In this document: positions 6,000 to 8,689 of the stretch, piece after piece
Layout of the letters: every line of letters begins with the position of its first letter
Numbering within the stretch: position 1 is the stretch's first letter
NCBI GenBank assembly: GCA_938082915.1
Contig: CALKCG010000019.1
Location: forward strand, 1-8,689
Length of the DNA: 8,689 nt
Direction of reading: 5' to 3'
Source of the DNA: an uncultured archaeon
GTDB taxonomy: Archaea > Thermoproteota > CALKCG01 > B24
The notes under the pieces: model-generated
Databases searched by the model: none
What the model was told of the DNA's origin: nothing
What the model saw: the letters and a program-made list of their open reading frames with translations, nothing else
Program-made: the position numbers and the translations under genes

Positions 6000-7736
6000 A
6001 TGGGACTAGACGTTGTAAAATACTATAGGTATCTCTTTAAAATTCCAAGCCTAACTATGATTTTAGTCGAACACGCGATTTTAAGCTTGATATTCAGCTT
6101 ATATACGGGAGGTCTAACTCTTGAATCGATTTTAAACGGTATTTTAGTGTTTACACTGACACCGCTGCTCTCAGACTTGATAACGCGTGTCATATGTAGA
6201 TCTGAACCGCTTCTAAACTTTAGAAGACTTTCCGGTTTAACTCTGTTTTCGAATGCAACAGTTGTCCTAGTAAGTCTGATCTTCACCCCATTGAAGTATC
6301 TAGAAGTCCCTATGGATAGGATTCTGCTGATGGGTTTTCCACTATCGATAGCTTTAAGATTTATGGTTTTCAGGGCCTTAGCGTTTAAAAAAGCCTCCCT
6401 ACCTTTTTCCATAGTTCAACCTCTATCGTGTATATTGATGTTGACATACGTTTACGGTCTAACTCTACACATGAACATTCTAACAGCGTTATTGGTAGCA
6501 CTTTTAGCAACCCACATATATCTTAGTCTAGTTGATGGAGAAGCTAAACCTATGACTGGTTTCAGCGGTCTAATGCTTTTCAGAGCTTTCTTGGCGAATT
6601 GGATGGAAAACTTAGACGGTCCAATTGAAGATATCCTGGAAGAATTAGGAGTTGAAAGTGAACATTCGATAGAAGTACTCGCATTTAAAGCTTCAAACCG
6701 TACAACAGCGGTAATAGTCCCATATATTCACCCGGGACCCTTTAAAAACGTTGGCAGCAGCTCCCTACCATGGAGTATTCAGACTTTTGCTGAAAAGGAG
6801 CTTAAATGTGAGGCTGTAGCCGTCCCCCACGGCGTATCTACGCATGTTCACAACCTGACTTCAAAAAAATACATCCCTAAAATTTTAGCCGCACTGAGCT
6901 CTATAAAATTCGAATTTAACGTGCTTGAAGCATCTAAACCCATTAGAGTCTACTATAGGGGTGCGCAAGCGATCTGTCAATCATTCGGTAAAGTAGCCTT
7001 CCTAGCATTAACGCTTGCTCCAAAATCTATGGAAGATATTCCAATGAAGATTAAAACAATACTTGAAGACTACGGTAGGTCTCTAGGCTTTGAATCGGTC
7101 ATCGTAGTAGATGCACATAATAGCTTCTCATGGGATATGTATTCTATGAGCGATGAAACTTTGCAGGCTTTAATTGAAGCTGGTAAAACGGCTTTACACA
7201 TGGTTTCTAAGGCGGAGTCTAATAGGTTTAAAATAGGCTTCTCCAGGAAACACATGCATGGATATGATGTTAAAGATGGTATTGGACCGAGTGGAATAGT
7301 TTTACACCTATTCATGATGGAGAATTCTCTCTACGCATACGTGACAATTGACGGTAACAACATGGTTTCAGGGATTAGGGAGAAAATAATTCAAAACTTA
7401 AAAGAGATGGGTGTTTCAGATGCTGAGGTTTTTACAACGGATACACATATGGTTAACGCCGTTGTCCTTGATAGAGGGTATCATCCAGTCGGTGAAGCCA
7501 TAGATGAAAAATCCATTATACAGGCGATTTTAGACACGTTTAAAGAGGCGTATAGCAGGCTTGAATGGGCATCTACATATTACGGAGAGATAACGGTGCG
7601 GGATTTAAAGGTGCTTGGAGATGGATTGTCTAAACTTACTAAGTCACTAGAGGTTTCTGCTAAGAAAGCGAAACGTCTTGCTTTCAGTATCATAATACCT
7701 CTCCTCATAACCTCTATCTTTATAGTCATCCTTTGA
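6000..7736 (+). CDS. DUF2070 archaeal polytopic membrane protein
   Basis: This 578-residue protein belongs to DUF2070, an archaeal family of unknown function. Roughly the first 185 residues form about six to seven hydrophobic helices. A large soluble domain (about 190-555) follows, and a single C-terminal helix (about 560-578) closes the protein. The soluble domain contains strongly patterned polar motifs: YIHPGPFKNVGSSSLP (H244), PHGVSTHVHNL (H277, H282, H284), VVDAHNS (D371, H373), TTDTHMVN (D481, H483) and RGYHPVGE (H495, E499). Such spaced His/Asp sets look like a metal- or phosphate-handling active site, but no activity is known to me. The ATG at 6000 is chosen from the promoter position and the adjacent AGAGGA; a TTG at 5985 would add five residues. 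It is a single gene with its own promoter, and its stop codon abuts a GC-rich hairpin. Confidence 0.9.
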   Translation: MGLDVVKYYRYLFKIPSLTMILVEHAILSLIFSLYTGGLTLESILNGILVFTLTPLLSDLITRVICRSEPLLNFRRLSGLTLFSNATVVLVSLIFTPLKYLEVPMDRILLMGFPLSIALRFMVFRALAFKKASLPFSIVQPLSCILMLTYVYGLTLHMNILTALLVALLATHIYLSLVDGEAKPMTGFSGLMLFRAFLANWMENLDGPIEDILEELGVESEHSIEVLAFKASNRTTAVIVPYIHPGPFKNVGSSSLPWSIQTFAEKELKCEAVAVPHGVSTHVHNLTSKKYIPKILAALSSIKFEFNVLEASKPIRVYYRGAQAICQSFGKVAFLALTLAPKSMEDIPMKIKTILEDYGRSLGFESVIVVDAHNSFSWDMYSMSDETLQALIEAGKTALHMVSKAESNRFKIGFSRKHMHGYDVKDGIGPSGIVLHLFMMENSLYAYVTIDGNNMVSGIREKIIQNLKEMGVSDAEVFTTDTHMVNAVVLDRGYHPVGEAIDEKSIIQAILDTFKEAYSRLEWASTYYGEITVRDLKVLGDGLSKLTKSLEVSAKKAKRLAFSIIIPLLITSIFIVIL

Positions 7737-7760
7737 CCCCCCACGGGCTAAAGTGGGAGG
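7737..7760. repeat. GC-rich hairpin, resembles IS200/IS605-type end
   Basis: CCCCCCAC (7737-7744) and GTGGGAGG (7753-7760) pair at 7 of 8 positions around the loop GGGCTAAA. It begins on the base after the DUF2070 stop. The minus-strand reading (GAAGGCCTCCCACTTTAG, then CCCGTGGGGGG) resembles the terminal hairpins seen at ends of IS200/IS605-group elements and their TnpB-linked RNAs. No transposase or tnpB is present, so it would be a remnant. An alternative is an RNA structure at the meeting point of two convergent transcripts. No T-tract follows. Confidence 0.4.
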
Positions 7761-7843
7761 CCTTCAGCACCATACTTCTAAAAGACTGCTATCAACCGCT
7801 TCCGCATAAAATTGAAACTGTAGAGTACACCGCTTCACTTGAC

Positions 7844-8017
7844 TTACGTTATTCTAAAACCTACATGTGCAATTATAACGGATACTATTAAAGCCGTAGC
7901 AATTACTACTACTATCTCCGGTCTGAGCTTTAACCCCTTCCCCTCTTCCTCGAAAAACCTCAGTAATCCAGCTGTGGTAGCTGGCATAGGCCCCTCTCTC
8001 TTACCCTTCTTACTCAT
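7844..8017 (-). CDS. secG: Preprotein translocase subunit SecG / Sec61-beta
   Basis: The minus-strand frame from ATG 8017 to TAA 7844-7846 encodes 57 residues typical of archaeal SecG/Sec61-beta, the small tail-anchored partner of SecY and SecE in the protein-export channel. The basic cytosolic start (MSKKGKREG) is followed by MPATTAGLLRFFEEEGKGLKL, which contains the family signature (TAGLxRFxEEE, residues 15-25). The tail anchor is one membrane helix (PEIVVVIATALIVSVIIAHVGF, about 33-54). Length is standard and the gene looks intact. A very strong Shine-Dalgarno (GGAGGAGGA, at 8021-8029 on the minus strand) precedes the ATG by 3 nt. It is convergent with DUF2070 and divergent from the HydB/AsrA-type gene. 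An overlapping 65-codon frame on the plus strand (from 7839) is its shadow. Confidence 0.95.
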   Translation of the reverse strand: MSKKGKREGPMPATTAGLLRFFEEEGKGLKLRPEIVVVIATALIVSVIIAHVGFRIT

Positions 8018-8020
8018 AGG

Positions 8021-8045
8021 TCCTCCTCCACACTAAGGAGGAGGA
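8021..8045 (-). promoter_or_regulatory. 9-bp inverted repeat containing the secG Shine-Dalgarno
   Basis: The secG ribosome site GGAGGAGGA (minus strand, 8029 to 8021) has an exact complement TCCTCCTCC just upstream (8045 to 8037), separated by 7 nt. In a transcript covering both arms it would fold into a 9-bp stem hiding the ribosome site directly before the ATG. If transcription starts near 8030, as the nearer TATA-like box suggests, the upstream arm is not transcribed and no hairpin forms. Confidence 0.55.
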
Positions 8046-8051
8046 AAGAGC

Positions 8052-8066
8052 ATAATAAGCTTTTTC
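8052..8066 (-). promoter_or_regulatory. Likely secG promoter
   Basis: On the minus strand GAAAAAG (BRE-like) runs into CTTATTAT, a TATA-like core. Counting about 26 bp gives a start near 8030 and a leader of about 13 nt that is nearly all Shine-Dalgarno. A second option is TTATAT at 8101-8106 on the minus strand, giving a leader of about 59 nt, but it lacks a good BRE. Confidence 0.4.
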
Positions 8067-8091
8067 ATAGGTAAGCGGCACACATTCAAGT

Positions 8092-8105
8092 CGAAAAACA
8101 TATAA
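8092..8105 (+). promoter_or_regulatory. BRE/TATA promoter of the HydB/AsrA-type gene
   Basis: CGAAAAAC followed by ATATAA (8100-8105) is a clear archaeal BRE/TATA. The predicted start is near 8128, leaving a leader of about 18 nt with AGGTG (8135-8139) placed 7 nt before the ATG at 8147. Confidence 0.6.
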
Positions 8106-8146
8106 GGGCTATCCTACTCTAGATATAGAGTTTCAGGTGCAGCTTC

Positions 8147-8689
8147 ATGGATGAAGCTGGCGCATTCGTAGCAGATCTTAATGATTTACAAAGGTTGCTT
8201 GATGGATTCACAGAGCACGGTTATACAGTTTACGGACCTATCGTGAAAGGGAAAAGCTGGGTCTTCTCAAAAATCAGATCGGTTCGAGAATTAGACTTAA
8301 ACTATACTCGGACGATTCTACCGCCTAAGAAGCTGCTTCACCCGGTTAAAAACCGTATCTTCGATTTTAAACTTAATGATAGTTTTGAGGTTTTTGAATT
8401 TTGCGATGTTAAAAACATCGTTATATTCGGTATTCATCCCTGTGATTTAGAAGCGATTGAAAAGCTAGATAAATTCTTCAGTCAACATCCTGAGGATGTA
8501 TGCTATGAAGCTAGGAGAGAGAGGATATTGATAGTTTGTTTGACGTGCAATACCGTTGATGAAAAATGCTTTTGCAATTCACTTGGTACTGGACCTGAAG
8601 CCTCTACAGGTTTTGACATATTAATAACTCAAATCGGTGATGGATTTTTCCTAGTTGAAGCAGGTAGCTCGAAGGGATTAGATATTCTA
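8147..8689 (+). CDS. Fe-S protein of the sulfhydrogenase beta (HydB) / sulfite reductase A (AsrA) type, 5' part
   Basis: The frame is open from the ATG at 8147 to the window end (181 residues, no stop). It shows the N-terminal domain of the HydB/AsrA-like 4Fe-4S electron-transfer family. TILPPKKLLHP (57-66) matches the family PPKK segment. VIFGIHPCDLEAIEKLDKFF (92-111) holds the conserved PCDLxAI motif. YEARRERILIVCLTC (120-134) and CFCNSLGTGP (141-150) carry C131, C134, C141 and C143. In characterised relatives this subunit passes electrons to or from sulfhydrogenase or sulfite reductase catalytic subunits; the C-terminal ferredoxin-like 4Fe-4S domain lies beyond the edge. Which enzyme it serves cannot be told here, since partners would lie downstream. 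The start is supported by AGGTG at 8135-8139 and a BRE/TATA box upstream. Probably cytoplasmic and anaerobic. Confidence 0.85.
   Translation, partial: MDEAGAFVADLNDLQRLLDGFTEHGYTVYGPIVKGKSWVFSKIRSVRELDLNYTRTILPPKKLLHPVKNRIFDFKLNDSFEVFEFCDVKNIVIFGIHPCDLEAIEKLDKFFSQHPEDVCYEARRERILIVCLTCNTVDEKCFCNSLGTGPEASTGFDILITQIGDGFFLVEAGSSKGLDIL

Noticed and set aside
6023..6412. Minus-strand 129-codon ORF opposite the DUF2070 membrane region
   Set aside because: Basic, low-quality shadow of the hydrophobic helices on the plus strand.
7839..8036. Plus-strand 65-codon ORF
   Set aside because: It is the antisense shadow of secG, whose minus-strand product has the family signature and a strong ribosome site.

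Overview
The window comes from an archaeon. The evidence is the gene content (DUF2070 membrane protein, AMMECR1, the archaeal Sec61-beta/SecG translocon subunit, Mut7-C RNase-like protein) and the promoters, which are BRE/TATA boxes about 26 bp ahead of predicted transcript starts rather than bacterial -35/-10 elements. Several genes appear to use TTG or GTG starts. The partial sulfhydrogenase/sulfite-reductase-type Fe-S gene at the right edge points to anaerobic redox metabolism. I cannot place the organism further than an anaerobic, possibly thermophilic archaeon; a TACK-type lineage is a guess.

Layout. The left block on the minus strand (1-1098) is an operon of AMMECR1 followed 5 nt later by a GT28/MurG-like glycosyltransferase that runs off the left edge. 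A compact palindromic promoter (1130-1149) separates it from a plus-strand pair: dihydroorotase (pyrC, 1163-2503) and a Mut7-C/PIN-like RNase-domain protein with a zinc ribbon (2506-2988). About 290 bp with little content follows, possibly holding one tiny ORF and a hairpin. A second plus-strand unit then begins at what looks like a leaderless ATG at 3278: an M24 'pita-bread' protein that has lost most of the metal ligands of the family, a PIG-L/LmbE-type deacetylase (4650-5516), and a small membrane-anchored protein that looks split by a frameshift (5553-5898). DUF2070 (6000-7736) has its own strong BRE/TATA. It ends against a GC-rich hairpin resembling an IS200/IS605-type end. Convergent to it is a 57-residue SecG/Sec61-beta gene on the minus strand (7844-8017). 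Divergent from secG, the 5' part of an Fe-S protein of the HydB/AsrA type starts at 8147 and is cut by the window end.

How the genes fit together. pyrC supplies pyrimidine synthesis and secG protein export; both are housekeeping. The most unusual unit is the M24-like / PIG-L / small membrane protein cluster, in which a probably non-metallopeptidase pita-bread protein is co-transcribed with a deacetylase. I see no CRISPR array, tRNA, rRNA or complete mobile element.
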